DNA of 21,659 nt from Actinomycetes bacterium (GCA_023429855.1 JAEZDB010000501.1:1-21659); one strand, 5' to 3'; shown: positions 1 to 7,007, numbered from the stretch's first letter. Notes: generated by a model from the sequence alone, not told the origin. A program made the numbers and translations.

Positions 1-162
1 GACGGCGACGCGCACGGGCGCCGGGAGGCCCGAGCGGCGCGTGACCGGCCGGGCGACCTGGATCGGCCGGACGGGTTCAGCGACCGCGATCCCTTCGGCG
101 CGGGCGAGGATGTCTTCGCCGCGAGCCGGGTCGAGCGGGGCGCCTGCCGGGTCGTACGTCAC
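1..162 (-). CDS. Partial hypothetical protein, N-terminal fragment cut by the left window edge
   Basis: An open minus-strand frame begins at a GTG (162-160) and runs off the left edge without a stop, giving 54 codons. The product begins V-T-Y-D-P-A-G-A-P-L-D-P and then reads I-L-A-R-A-E-G-I-A-V-A-E-P. It lies 46 bp downstream of the acyltransferase gene on the same strand, so it could be the next gene of that operon. No clear Shine-Dalgarno sequence precedes the GTG, and the frame is also open upstream of it, so the true start is unsure. I do not recognise the family. It could instead be non-coding GC-rich sequence, since random open frames of this length are common here. Confidence 0.35.
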   Translation of the reverse strand, partial: MTYDPAGAPLDPARGEDILARAEGIAVAEPVRPIQVARPVTRRSGLPAPVRVAV

Positions 163-208
163 CGCCGCACCGTATCGCGCCCGGGAGACGGTCGCGAGCC
201 GTTTCGGG

Positions 209-1402
209 CTACTGCTGGTCCCACGGGACCGGCGCGGGGAGCGGTTCCACGCCATCCTGCAGCACCTGCTCGTACACGCGGTAGCGCTTGACGACCTTGC
301 CGTTCATGCCCTGCATCGCCCAGTTCATGGGCTTGTTCGTCTCCAGGATCCAGCCCATCTCGCCGGTCCGCACGGGCGTGCGGTGCGCCGCGTCGAAGTG
401 CTCGCGATAAAGGAGCGCCGCTGCGCCCGTGTGCTGGTCCTCCGGGCGTACGCCGAGGAAGCCGACGCGGATCCGGTCGATCTTGCGCCGGCCGAAGAGG
501 AAGTGGCGCAGCGTGAGCGGATTGACCTTGCCGTTCATCTTCTCCAGGACCTGGTTGAGATCCGGGATGGTGATGGCCATGCCGACGATCCTGCCGTTCT
601 TGTCGACGGCCTTCATCATCCATTCCTTCGTCCACGCGAGCTGGCTCTCCTCGGCGAGGGCCTTGATGTCGGCATCGGAGTAGGGCACGTAGCCCCAGTT
701 CTTCGACCATGCTGCGTTGAACAGCTCGCGGAAGGCGCCCTTGTAGTCCTTGCTCAGCGAGCGGCGGGTGATCTTCTCCAGGTGCAGACCGTGCTCGGTC
801 TCGGCCTTGTCGGCCGCTTCGAAGATCGCGGGGTGCACGTTGGCCTTGTCGTCGATCGTCAGCGACCACATCAGGAGGTCCATCGCCTTGGTGAGGCCGG
901 CCGCTTCGACGCGCTCGCGGTAGTACGGCGGGTGCCAGGGCTGCATGAGCATCGGCTTGATCTCGTAGCCCTCGATCAAGACGCCCGACTCGTTGTTGAG
1001 CTGGAAGTCCATCGGGCCGACCATGCGCTCGCGGCCGCGTTCGCGGAGCCAGTCGCCAGCGGCCCCCAGCATCGCGTCGAGGATGGCCTGGTCGTTCTCG
1101 AACTCCAGGAAACCGAACATGCCCCACGTGTTGTCGTGGTACGCGTTGAACGCATGATCGATCTGGGCCGTGATGCGCCCCACGACTTTGCCGCCGCGCT
1201 CAGCGAGGAAGTACTCGGCCTCGCCGTGCGTGAAGAACGGGTTCTGCTTCTTGCTCAGGAAGATCTTGCGCTCGATGCGCAGCGGCGGCACCCAGTTGGA
1301 GCCCGTCGAACTACCATGCAGCCGGAACGGGAGCTCGATGAACTCCTTCAGGTCGCGCTTGGATGCGACAGGGCGGACGACGAGCGAATCGGTGCCAGAC
1401 AC
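209..1402 (-). CDS. GNAT-fold N-acyltransferase resembling bacterial ceramide synthase (bCerS-like)
   Basis: The product is about 397 aa from the GTG at 1402. It resembles the acyl-CoA N-acyltransferase family usually found next to bacterial serine palmitoyltransferases, whose Caulobacter member was reported as a ceramide synthase acylating the sphingoid amine. Visible landmarks are W-V-P-P-L near residue 37, N-P-F-F near 54, an acetyltransferase-like strand/turn (FLAERGGKVVGRI) near 65-77, and the diagnostic stretch GPMDFQLNNESG (129-140) followed by PMLMQPWHPPYY (150-161). No signal peptide or membrane segment is seen, so it is probably cytosolic or peripheral. The GTG start is chosen because the conserved region begins soon after it (ASKRDLKEF), while a longer frame back to 1561 would overlap the facing gene's coding region and reads as low-complexity Arg/Pro. 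The ceramide synthase role rests on family resemblance and the neighbour; another amine acyltransferase substrate is possible. Confidence 0.8.
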   Translation of the reverse strand: MSGTDSLVVRPVASKRDLKEFIELPFRLHGSSTGSNWVPPLRIERKIFLSKKQNPFFTHGEAEYFLAERGGKVVGRITAQIDHAFNAYHDNTWGMFGFLEFENDQAILDAMLGAAGDWLRERGRERMVGPMDFQLNNESGVLIEGYEIKPMLMQPWHPPYYRERVEAAGLTKAMDLLMWSLTIDDKANVHPAIFEAADKAETEHGLHLEKITRRSLSKDYKGAFRELFNAAWSKNWGYVPYSDADIKALAEESQLAWTKEWMMKAVDKNGRIVGMAITIPDLNQVLEKMNGKVNPLTLRHFLFGRRKIDRIRVGFLGVRPEDQHTGAAALLYREHFDAAHRTPVRTGEMGWILETNKPMNWAMQGMNGKVVKRYRVYEQVLQDGVEPLPAPVPWDQQ

Positions 1403-1414
1403 CGGCCAGAACCT

Positions 1415-1431
1415 AGAGGATGGAACGGGTG
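1415..1431 (+). promoter_or_regulatory. Ribosome-binding site that favours the GTG 1429 start of the SPT-like gene
   Basis: AGAGGA at 1415-1420 overlaps the ATG at 1420, which leaves no spacer for that start. It lies eight bases before the in-frame GTG at 1429-1431, a normal spacing. Only three codons differ between the two choices, all before the conserved region. Confidence 0.45.
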
Positions 1432-2757
1432 GACGACCTTCTGAGTACCGACGGTACGCAAACGAGCGAAGCCGCCGGCGCGGGCGACCAGCCGCGCGCC
1501 GCCGTCGACCTGTTTGCCCGCATCCGGGAGAACGAGCGCTTCCAGCAGTGGGAGGCCGCAAAGCCGGCCGACCTCTCCCCCTACTTCCGCACCGCCGAGT
1601 CGCCCGCCGCGCCGGTCATGCGGATGGAGGGCAAGGACCGGATCATGCTCGGGTCCAACAACTACTTGGGGCTCACCGGCGACCCGCGGGTCATCGAGGC
1701 TGCCCGCAGCGCGCTCGACGTCTACGGCAGCGGGCTCACCGGCTCGCGCCTGCTCAACGGCACGATCCCGCTCCACCTCGAGCTCGAGCAGGAGATCGCC
1801 GACTGGATGGGCACTGAGGACGCGATCGTCTTCGCGACCGGCAACCAGGCCAACACCGGGGCGCTGTCGGCGCTGCTCGGCGTCGGCGACACCGTGATCG
1901 CCGACTCGGGCGACCACGCCTCGATCCTCGACGGCTGCATCCTGTCGAAGGCCAAGCTCCGCGCGTTCCGCCACAACCGCCTCGAGAAGCTCGAGAAGCA
2001 GCTCGAGCGGGCCGCGGGCGACGGCGGCGGCGTCCTCGTCGTCGTCGACGGCGTGTTCTCGATGGAGGGCGACATCGCCCCCATCCCGGAGATCGCCGCG
2101 CTGTGCCAGCGCTACGGCGCGCGGCTAATGGTCGACGAAGCCCACGGCGCTGGCGTGCTCGGCGCGCGCGGTGCCGGGACCTGCGAACTCCTCGGCTGCG
2201 AGGACCAAGTCGACCTGCGCATGGGGACGTTCTCCAAATCGCTCGCGTCTGCGGGGGGCTTTATCGCCAGCTCAAGCGACGTCGTCCAGTTCCTGCGCCT
2301 GCAGAGCCGCCCCTACCTCTTTACGGCCTCAGCGGTCCCCGCAGCCGTGGGCGCCGCGCTCGGCGCGCTCCGGATCGTCCGGTCGGGCGAAGGGCCGCAG
2401 CTGCTCGCCAAGGTGCTCGACAACGCCGCCTACTGGCACGCGGGCCTCACCGCGCTCGGCCTGCACGTGGTGCCGCCGACCACGCTGGCCGACGGGTCAA
2501 CGCTGATCACGCCGATCGTGCCAGTGCTCGTCGGCGACGACTGGAAGGCGTTCCTGCTCTGGAAGGCCCTGTGGGACGCGGGCGCGTTCGTCAACGTCGC
2601 CGTGCACCCGGCCGTGCCGCCCGGCGGCGCGCTGCTGCGCACGAGCGTCATGGCGACGCACGAGCGGTCCGACCTCGACCAGGCGCTCGAGCTCTTTGCC
2701 GACGTCATCAAGGCCTTCACCGCCGAGCACGGGCCGCTCCCCGGACCCGCGGAGTAG
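1420..2757 (+). CDS. spt: Serine palmitoyltransferase-like alpha-oxoamine synthase (PLP enzyme)
   Basis: Fold-type I PLP enzyme of 445 aa that should condense an amino acid with an acyl-CoA with loss of CO2; serine plus palmitoyl-CoA gives 3-ketosphinganine. Landmarks: GSNNYLGL (78-85), GSGLTGSRLLNG (103-114), DHASILDG (165-172) with the ring-stacking His166, VDEAHGAGVLG (238-248) with Asp239 and His242, and TFSKSLAS (270-277) with Lys273 as the Schiff-base lysine. The C-terminal PAVPPGGALLRTS block carries Arg407, the expected carboxylate-binding arginine. This C-terminal block (NVAVHPAVPPG, then MATHER) looks more like bacterial SPT than KBL or BioF. Start: the ATG at 1420 sits directly on the AGAGGA (1415-1420), whereas the in-frame GTG at 1429 has that AGAGGA eight bases upstream, so GTG 1429 may be the real start. 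It faces the acyltransferase gene head to head. KBL or another AOS activity is the alternative. Confidence 0.88.
   Translation: MERVDDLLSTDGTQTSEAAGAGDQPRAAVDLFARIRENERFQQWEAAKPADLSPYFRTAESPAAPVMRMEGKDRIMLGSNNYLGLTGDPRVIEAARSALDVYGSGLTGSRLLNGTIPLHLELEQEIADWMGTEDAIVFATGNQANTGALSALLGVGDTVIADSGDHASILDGCILSKAKLRAFRHNRLEKLEKQLERAAGDGGGVLVVVDGVFSMEGDIAPIPEIAALCQRYGARLMVDEAHGAGVLGARGAGTCELLGCEDQVDLRMGTFSKSLASAGGFIASSSDVVQFLRLQSRPYLFTASAVPAAVGAALGALRIVRSGEGPQLLAKVLDNAAYWHAGLTALGLHVVPPTTLADGSTLITPIVPVLVGDDWKAFLLWKALWDAGAFVNVAVHPAVPPGGALLRTSVMATHERSDLDQALELFADVIKAFTAEHGPLPGPAE
1445..1457. promoter_or_regulatory. Short perfect dyad near the divergent start pair (possible operator)
   Basis: GTACC-GAC-GGTAC is a perfect 5+5 inverted repeat about 45 bp upstream of the minus-strand acyltransferase start and within codons 9-13 of the SPT-like gene, in its non-conserved N-terminal segment. 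Because the two start codons are so close, control elements must sit inside coding sequence, which makes this position plausible for an operator. The repeat is short enough to be chance. Confidence 0.2.
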
Positions 2758-2921
2758 GCGACCGGAGTCCGTGCGGCCCGTCGATGAACGGAGCGTTTCG
2801 GACGCAGCCCACAAGCGTGCTCCTAAACCTCAAGTTGAGCTAGATGGCTGAACGGCGTCATAGCACCCTGAACTGGTTAGACGTGCCCGCCAATTCTGGC
2901 CGATTTGCTGGTTTCCGGTTC

Positions 2922-2937
2922 CTGGACGAACGTCCAG
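2922..2937. repeat. Perfect 7+7 inverted repeat upstream of the IHF-like gene
   Basis: CTGGACG-AA-CGTCCAG is a perfect dyad with a 2-bp centre. As RNA it would fold as a six-pair stem with a GAAC loop; as DNA it could be an operator for a dimeric regulator. It lies about 225 bp before the IHF-like start, which is far for a simple operator unless there is a long leader. Confidence 0.4.
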
Positions 2938-3000
2938 CTAGGTCCAAAAAAGTCGCTCAGAGCAGGAAATGACTGTGACGCGACTCCACACGGGGCGTTA

Positions 3001-3025
3001 GGTTCCGCTCAAGCGAAACGGAGCC
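3001..3025 (+). other. Potential RNA stem-loop in the leader region
   Basis: GGTTCCG (3001-3007) can pair with CGGAGCC (3019-3025), including one G-U pair, around an 11-base loop. It is one of four stem-loops in series in this intergenic region. There is no U-tract, so it does not look like an intrinsic terminator. Confidence 0.25.
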
Positions 3026-3154
3026 GGTCCGTCGAGGATCTGGATCGGTTCCCAGCGGCGTCCACCGCTGTTTGTGGCTCGGTTCCCCTACCAAGCCATT
3101 CGCTGAACTGAGAGACAGAAGCGCGTCCGCTCCCGCCCGGTGGACGCAAAGAAA

Positions 3155-3166
3155 GGGACCCCGATG
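3155..3166 (+). promoter_or_regulatory. Ribosome-binding site deciding the IHF-like start
   Basis: The purine run GAAAGGGA (3151-3158) ends five bases before the ATG at 3164. It supports this ATG over the in-frame GTG at 3140, which lacks such a site. Confidence 0.6.
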
Positions 3167-3499
3167 TCCGCAGCGATCACGGCCGCCGAGCCGCAGCATC
3201 TGCACGCCCTTGCCCGTGCCAACGAGATCCGCCTTGCCCGGGCGAGTACCAAGCGTGCCATCGCCGCCGGCGAGGTGCTGGTGGCCGACCTCCTACTGGA
3301 CTGCCCCGCCGAGCTTGAGCGGATGGAGATTGGGGAGCTGATCTCCTGCCAGCGCCGCTGGGGCGGCCAGCGTACGCGCCGCCTGCTGAGCACCGTGCCG
3401 GTCGTTGAGACGAAGCTCGTCGGCGCGTTGACCGAGCGTCAGCGTCGCGCGATCGCCGACGCGCTTACGGGCCACCAGAGCAACCTCACGGTCGTCTAG
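3164..3499 (+). CDS. mihF: Actinobacterial-type integration host factor (mIHF/sIHF-like, H2TH DNA-binding protein)
   Basis: Small basic protein of 111 aa, near the usual length of about 105 for actinobacterial IHF, which is unrelated to the HU/IHF of Proteobacteria and binds and bends DNA as a nucleoid-associated protein. The family layout is visible: an N-terminal helix rich in Ala and Arg (RANEIRLARASTKRAI), a middle helix (VADLLLDCPAELERMEIGEL), then the helix-two-turn-helix region (RRWGGQRTRRLL), and the C-terminal LTERQRRAIADAL, the counterpart of the LGxRQR motif. The ATG at 3164 is chosen on the Shine-Dalgarno. It stands as a single gene between the SPT-like gene and the convergent mce operon. 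In related bacteria this protein is abundant and essential, which would fit the long upstream control region. Confidence in the family is good; the global role is inferred. Confidence 0.82.
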   Translation: MSAAITAAEPQHLHALARANEIRLARASTKRAIAAGEVLVADLLLDCPAELERMEIGELISCQRRWGGQRTRRLLSTVPVVETKLVGALTERQRRAIADALTGHQSNLTVV

Positions 3500-3519
3500 C
3501 GACCGCAGGCGGGCGGGCA

Positions 3520-3534
3520 CGCGCGTCTCGCGCG
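3520..3534. terminator. Short GC hairpin just after the IHF-like gene
   Basis: CGCGCG-TCT-CGCGCG forms a 6-bp stem with a 3-base loop about 20 bp after the stop codon. There is no U-tract. It may assist termination together with the larger hairpin at 3648-3677. Confidence 0.3.
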
Positions 3535-3647
3535 GGTCGACTTGCGGCGCGTCGGGCACGACGACGCTCTCAGCTCTTCGCCGGCCACGGGTGGACCAGC
3601 CCGGAGGCGAGGCAGACGGATCCGCGGCCGGACTCCGCGAGTTCGTC

Positions 3648-3677
3648 CGACGGGCGCTCCCTCGGGGGCGCCCGTCG
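3648..3677. terminator. Strong hairpin between convergent genes, likely bidirectional terminator
   Basis: A perfect 10-bp stem (CGACGGGCGC with GCGCCCGTCG) encloses a 10-base loop, inside which CCC and GGG can extend the pairing. It lies between the end of the IHF-like gene (3499) and the end of the mce operon (3731), the expected place for a shared terminator. It lacks a poly-U tail on either strand, which is common in high-GC actinobacteria. I see no gene in the 3500-3730 interval. Confidence 0.6.
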
Positions 3678-3730
3678 TCGGTTCAGGGCCTACCACGCGA
3701 ACGGTAGCCGGCCGAGTTCGACGCGGCGGA

Positions 3731-4363
3731 TTAGGCCTTGCCGTCGACGTCGGGCTCGGCGGCGGCCTCGGCGGCGAGCTGCGCCCGCTTGGCAGCCGGC
3801 ACGTATTCGCGGTCGAGAATGCCCCACGCGAACGCAAAGATCACCAGCGCGACGCCAATACACACGTTGCGGTTCAGTCCGACGACGCGCCAGAGCAGCA
3901 CGCCGACGCAGAAGCCCAGGATCAGCGCGAGCGCGGTGGCGTGCGGACGGTAGCCGTGGCGGTGCTCGCGCCAGCTGAACTCAGCGGTGCCGACCATGAT
4001 CAAGACGAAGCCAGCCAACACGCCGTCGCGGTCGGCGAGGTAGGCGGCGAGCAGGATGGCGAGGAACCCGAGCGCGATGGCAAGCTCTGCGAGCGGCAGC
4101 GGGTGCCACGGGGCCGGGGGCGGCCGGAGCCGCTCCTTGGCACGTGCGATCGCCTCGTCCGACGGTAGGCCCTGCTTGGACTGGGCCTTCGGGCGGTCGG
4201 CGCGCTTCCGCGACGCGGGTTCAGACTTCGCCGCGGCCTGTTTGGCCTTCGCCGAGGGATCGGTTTTGGCCGCCGCCCAGCTCTTGGCGCTCGCCGCGCC
4301 GGCGCCCGCCGGCTTGTCGGCGCCGGACTTGCCCTTGTCGCGCGCGGTGTCGCGTCGTGCCAT
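3731..4363 (-). CDS. Four-helix membrane protein with Lys/Ala-rich N-terminus, last gene of the mce operon
   Basis: Protein of 210 aa with no family I recognise. Residues 1-80 are a disordered, strongly basic Lys/Ala/Ser-rich tail. Hydrophobic segments follow at about 91-110, 115-130, 143-163 and 167-183, then a short charged C-terminal tail. With the basic N-terminus kept in the cytoplasm, four helices would return the C-terminus to the cytoplasm as well. It starts 10 bp after the RND gene stop, and AAGG lies eight bases before the ATG, so it is very probably cotranscribed with the mce genes. Mycobacterial mce operons end with Mam (Mce-associated) proteins, but those usually have one membrane helix and a periplasmic domain, so this is not an obvious homologue. 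A role as an accessory or assembly factor is inference from position only. Confidence 0.8.
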   Translation of the reverse strand: MARRDTARDKGKSGADKPAGAGAASAKSWAAAKTDPSAKAKQAAAKSEPASRKRADRPKAQSKQGLPSDEAIARAKERLRPPPAPWHPLPLAELAIALGFLAILLAAYLADRDGVLAGFVLIMVGTAEFSWREHRHGYRPHATALALILGFCVGVLLWRVVGLNRNVCIGVALVIFAFAWGILDREYVPAAKRAQLAAEAAAEPDVDGKA

Positions 4364-4373
4364 CGTTCCGACC

Positions 4374-7001
4374 TTACCGGGGCTGCAGCTTGCGGCCGGG
4401 TGCCGGGTGCGGCGCCGCCGGTGCTGGGCGAGCCTCCGGCGTGCGGTCGGCGAGTACCCACGTGGCAGGCCCGACGACGACGAGCGCGAGCAGCACGATC
4501 ACGAGGTCGACCGCGGTCGCGATGCCGAACTGCGAGATCACTGGGATCGTCGCGAGTCCGAGCACGCCGAAGCCGGCGATCGTGGCGCCCGCGGAGATGG
4601 CGACCGCCCCGCCGGTCTCACGAAGCGTCGACGCGATCGCGCGCTCGCGGCTGAGGCCCACCCGACGCAGAGCCGCGAAGCGTTCGCCGAGCAGGACGCT
4701 GAACTCGACGGCCACGGCGGCCACGAGGACGCCGAGGGCGGCCGTCAGCGGCGTCCGGGGCACGCTCAGCGCCCACATCGCGAGCTCGCTCCAGCCCAGG
4801 GCCATGAGCGGCGGCATGAGGGCGACGGCGGCCCGTCGAGGCGACCGCAGGGCGATGAGCAGCACGACGCCGGGCAGGAGGATGGCCAGCGCAGCGAGCA
4901 GGATGCGGCGGTCGGGCGACTCGAGCTCGCCGGCGCTCGCGGCGACGACGGCCGGCAGCCCGGCGACCGCAGCGTCTGCACCGGCTGGCGCGTCTTCGGC
5001 GATGCGGTCGAGCTGCGCCACGAGGTCGCGCTGCTTCTGGCCGTCGAGCGTGCCGATGCCGAACGGGATCGCGATCACGCCGCGGTCCGGATCGATCAGG
5101 CTGCGCGACAGCGTCGCCGGCAGGATGCTCAGCGTGCGCTCGATCTGCGCGTCGGTCGGGAGCTTGCCGTCGGCCGTCCCGAAGAGCTCGTCGAGCGGCA
5201 GCGGGTTGCAGAGGCTCCGCCCGTCGCAGCGGCCGTTGCCGCCATCGGCGACTTTGCGCTGGGCCTCGATGAGGTAACGCCAAAGGTCGGGCGAGCCGAC
5301 GTTCTTCGTCGTGACCACAAGCGATACCGCCGACGACGCGCCCGTCTGCTGGCGAAGCTGTTCGAGCTGGCGGGCGCCTGAGCTGTCGGCGGGGACGAGG
5401 GCGGTGAGGTTCGTCTCGACAGGGGTCTTGGAGCCGATGAGCGCACCGCCGACGGCGACGGCAAGACCAACGAAGAGGACGATCGCGGCGGCCGTCGGCG
5501 TGATCTTCGCGGCGACGAAGCCAGTGACGGCGCGCGCGGCCTTGCCGGCTCCGCGGACCGGCCCGCTGGCGGCGACCATCTCGTCGGCTTGGCGGGCAGC
5601 GTCCGTGAGGGTGTGCAGCGGCGACGGCGAAGCAGGGGGCGTCGGCGACGAGGCAGAAGACAGCGAGGTCGCGGCCTTCCGGCGGTGCAGCGAGATCGCT
5701 GCAGCCGAGGCCGCCGCGGCGACGAAGATCGAAAGGACGATGGCCGCTGCGAGCGCGACCGAGACCGTGCGGACGACCTCAAACGGGCTCGCGAGCAGCG
5801 CCAGGGCGCTGGCTGCCGCGGCGGAGCCCGCGATGACGAGGGTGCGGAGCGCGTCGGCGTGGAGCCGCCGCTCCAGCCGCAGCTGGGCTTGGACGGCCTG
5901 GTCGACCGCGAGCCCGACGAGCACCGGCAGCGCGACGACCACCGCGAGCGACAGCGAGCCCTGCGGGATCGCGAGGGCGAGGAGCGCGAAGCCGAGCACC
6001 GACGCGGCGACGAGGACTGGGAGGAGCCGGCGCTTGAGCCGGCGCGCGAGGAGCAGCACCACGGCCATCACCATCAGCGCGGCGGCCCCGAGTGCCAGCG
6101 CGGAGCGGCGAATGGCGTCGGAGAGCGTCTGCGTGGCGGGCGCGAGGCCGGTGAACTCGATCGTCGCGCCGGTCAGGCCGAGGCCGAACTGCTTGGCCTG
6201 CACCGCGGTCTGCAGCGCTTTGGTGGCCTCGGCACGCTCGCGGGCTGAGAGGTCACCGCGGAGTCGCACTTGGATGACGGCCGTCTCGCGGTTGGGCAGT
6301 ACGGCGGCCAGGCGGCGTTTGGGCCCGTACTTGCCGTCGTCGCCTTTGGCGAAGAGGACGCGTTTGGCGAAGTCGTCGCCGAGGATCGAGACGTCTTCTT
6401 GCAGATTCTTGAGCCCGAGGTTCTTGGCCTCGTCGGCGAGGTTGGCGTAGGTCTGGAAGACGATGTAGCTCTGCGCGGCTTTGCCGAGCTTCTCTGCTTC
6501 GGCCTTCGTCTTGCCGTCTTTGAGGGCCTGCTTCTCGGCCGCCGCGCGGGCTTCGAGGGCGCTCGAGAGGGCCTCGGACTTCTTGGCTTCGATGGTCTCG
6601 CCGATCTGCGCGATCGCCGAGTTGAGGAAGGTGCCGGGGCCGTCGACGGACTTCACGGCCTTGAGGTCGCGGATCGTGGTGCACGGTCCGGGTTTGGCCT
6701 TCTTGTCGACTTGGCCGCCCAGGCAGCCTTCGAGGCCGACGATCCGCAGCCGGTCGGCGGCGTTTAGCAGCGTCTTGACCATGTCGCCGCGGATGACGAT
6801 CACGGCGGTGTCGCCGCCGAAGCTGGTGCGTTCGCTCTCCCCTGCGCGCTCCGCCGGGCTGCCGCTTGGCGCGAGCCGGTCGAGCCGCCCGTCGACGGGC
6901 ACCAGCACGCCCGCGACCGTGCCCGCTACCGCAACGGCAACGAGGAACGCGAGGGTCGCCCGCGGCGCCCGCGTTGCGAGGGCAAGCAGGCGACTCAGCA
7001 T
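4374..7001 (-). CDS. RND/MMPL-family transporter encoded in the mce operon
   Basis: Protein of 875 aa with the duplicated RND layout. There is one helix near 16-34 and a large extracytoplasmic loop (about 35-295), then a helix bundle (about 300-438). After a Ser/Pro-rich cytoplasmic linker (445-465) the pattern repeats: a helix near 505-523, a second loop (525-695), and a bundle (698-850). It resembles the MMPL/HpnN-type lipid exporters rather than drug pumps, since it lacks the long porter domains of AcrB. Candidate proton-relay acids are Asp367 in helix 4 (LAVDQAVQ) and Glu766 in the equivalent helix of the second half (VAVEFSVL). Each outer loop carries one Cys pair (93/107 and 592/598). 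It starts 6 bp after the last MCE gene, so it is cotranscribed. A lipid or hydrophobic substrate shared with the MCE machine is inference. Confidence 0.88.
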   Translation of the reverse strand: MLSRLLALATRAPRATLAFLVAVAVAGTVAGVLVPVDGRLDRLAPSGSPAERAGESERTSFGGDTAVIVIRGDMVKTLLNAADRLRIVGLEGCLGGQVDKKAKPGPCTTIRDLKAVKSVDGPGTFLNSAIAQIGETIEAKKSEALSSALEARAAAEKQALKDGKTKAEAEKLGKAAQSYIVFQTYANLADEAKNLGLKNLQEDVSILGDDFAKRVLFAKGDDGKYGPKRRLAAVLPNRETAVIQVRLRGDLSARERAEATKALQTAVQAKQFGLGLTGATIEFTGLAPATQTLSDAIRRSALALGAAALMVMAVVLLLARRLKRRLLPVLVAASVLGFALLALAIPQGSLSLAVVVALPVLVGLAVDQAVQAQLRLERRLHADALRTLVIAGSAAAASALALLASPFEVVRTVSVALAAAIVLSIFVAAAASAAAISLHRRKAATSLSSASSPTPPASPSPLHTLTDAARQADEMVAASGPVRGAGKAARAVTGFVAAKITPTAAAIVLFVGLAVAVGGALIGSKTPVETNLTALVPADSSGARQLEQLRQQTGASSAVSLVVTTKNVGSPDLWRYLIEAQRKVADGGNGRCDGRSLCNPLPLDELFGTADGKLPTDAQIERTLSILPATLSRSLIDPDRGVIAIPFGIGTLDGQKQRDLVAQLDRIAEDAPAGADAAVAGLPAVVAASAGELESPDRRILLAALAILLPGVVLLIALRSPRRAAVALMPPLMALGWSELAMWALSVPRTPLTAALGVLVAAVAVEFSVLLGERFAALRRVGLSRERAIASTLRETGGAVAISAGATIAGFGVLGLATIPVISQFGIATAVDLVIVLLALVVVGPATWVLADRTPEARPAPAAPHPAPGRKLQPR

Positions 7002-7007
7002 CGCGGG

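Larger units (their letters stand above)
2758..3163. other. Intergenic region of about 400 bp with several dyads; no convincing gene
   Basis: I find no protein-like frame here, and the composition is visibly less GC-rich than the neighbouring genes. It contains the 11-bp palindrome CTCAAGTTGAG (2829-2839) and four successive potential stem-loops: 2922-2937, 2951-2985, 3001-3025 and 3053-3070. GGTTCC occurs four times (2917, 3001, 3047, 3081). It must hold the promoter of the IHF-like gene and possibly the 3' end of the SPT-like transcript. A structured leader or small RNA is possible, but I cannot match it to a known RNA family. Confidence 0.5.

Noticed and set aside
41..1444. Long plus-strand open frame (467 codons) opposite the acyltransferase gene
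   Set aside because: The minus strand gives a recognisable GNAT-type protein; the plus frame is a His/Arg/Val-rich antisense shadow typical of high-GC DNA.
2905..3111. Small plus-strand open frame (68 codons) before the IHF-like gene
   Set aside because: No ribosome site, no protein-like pattern, and it covers the dyads of the intergenic region.
2758..3163. tRNA, tmRNA, SRP RNA or 6S RNA in the largest intergenic region
   Set aside because: I looked for the tRNA T-loop and CCA end, the SRP GGAAG/AGCA motif and the tmRNA ends and found none; 6S cannot be excluded by eye but no long single hairpin is evident.
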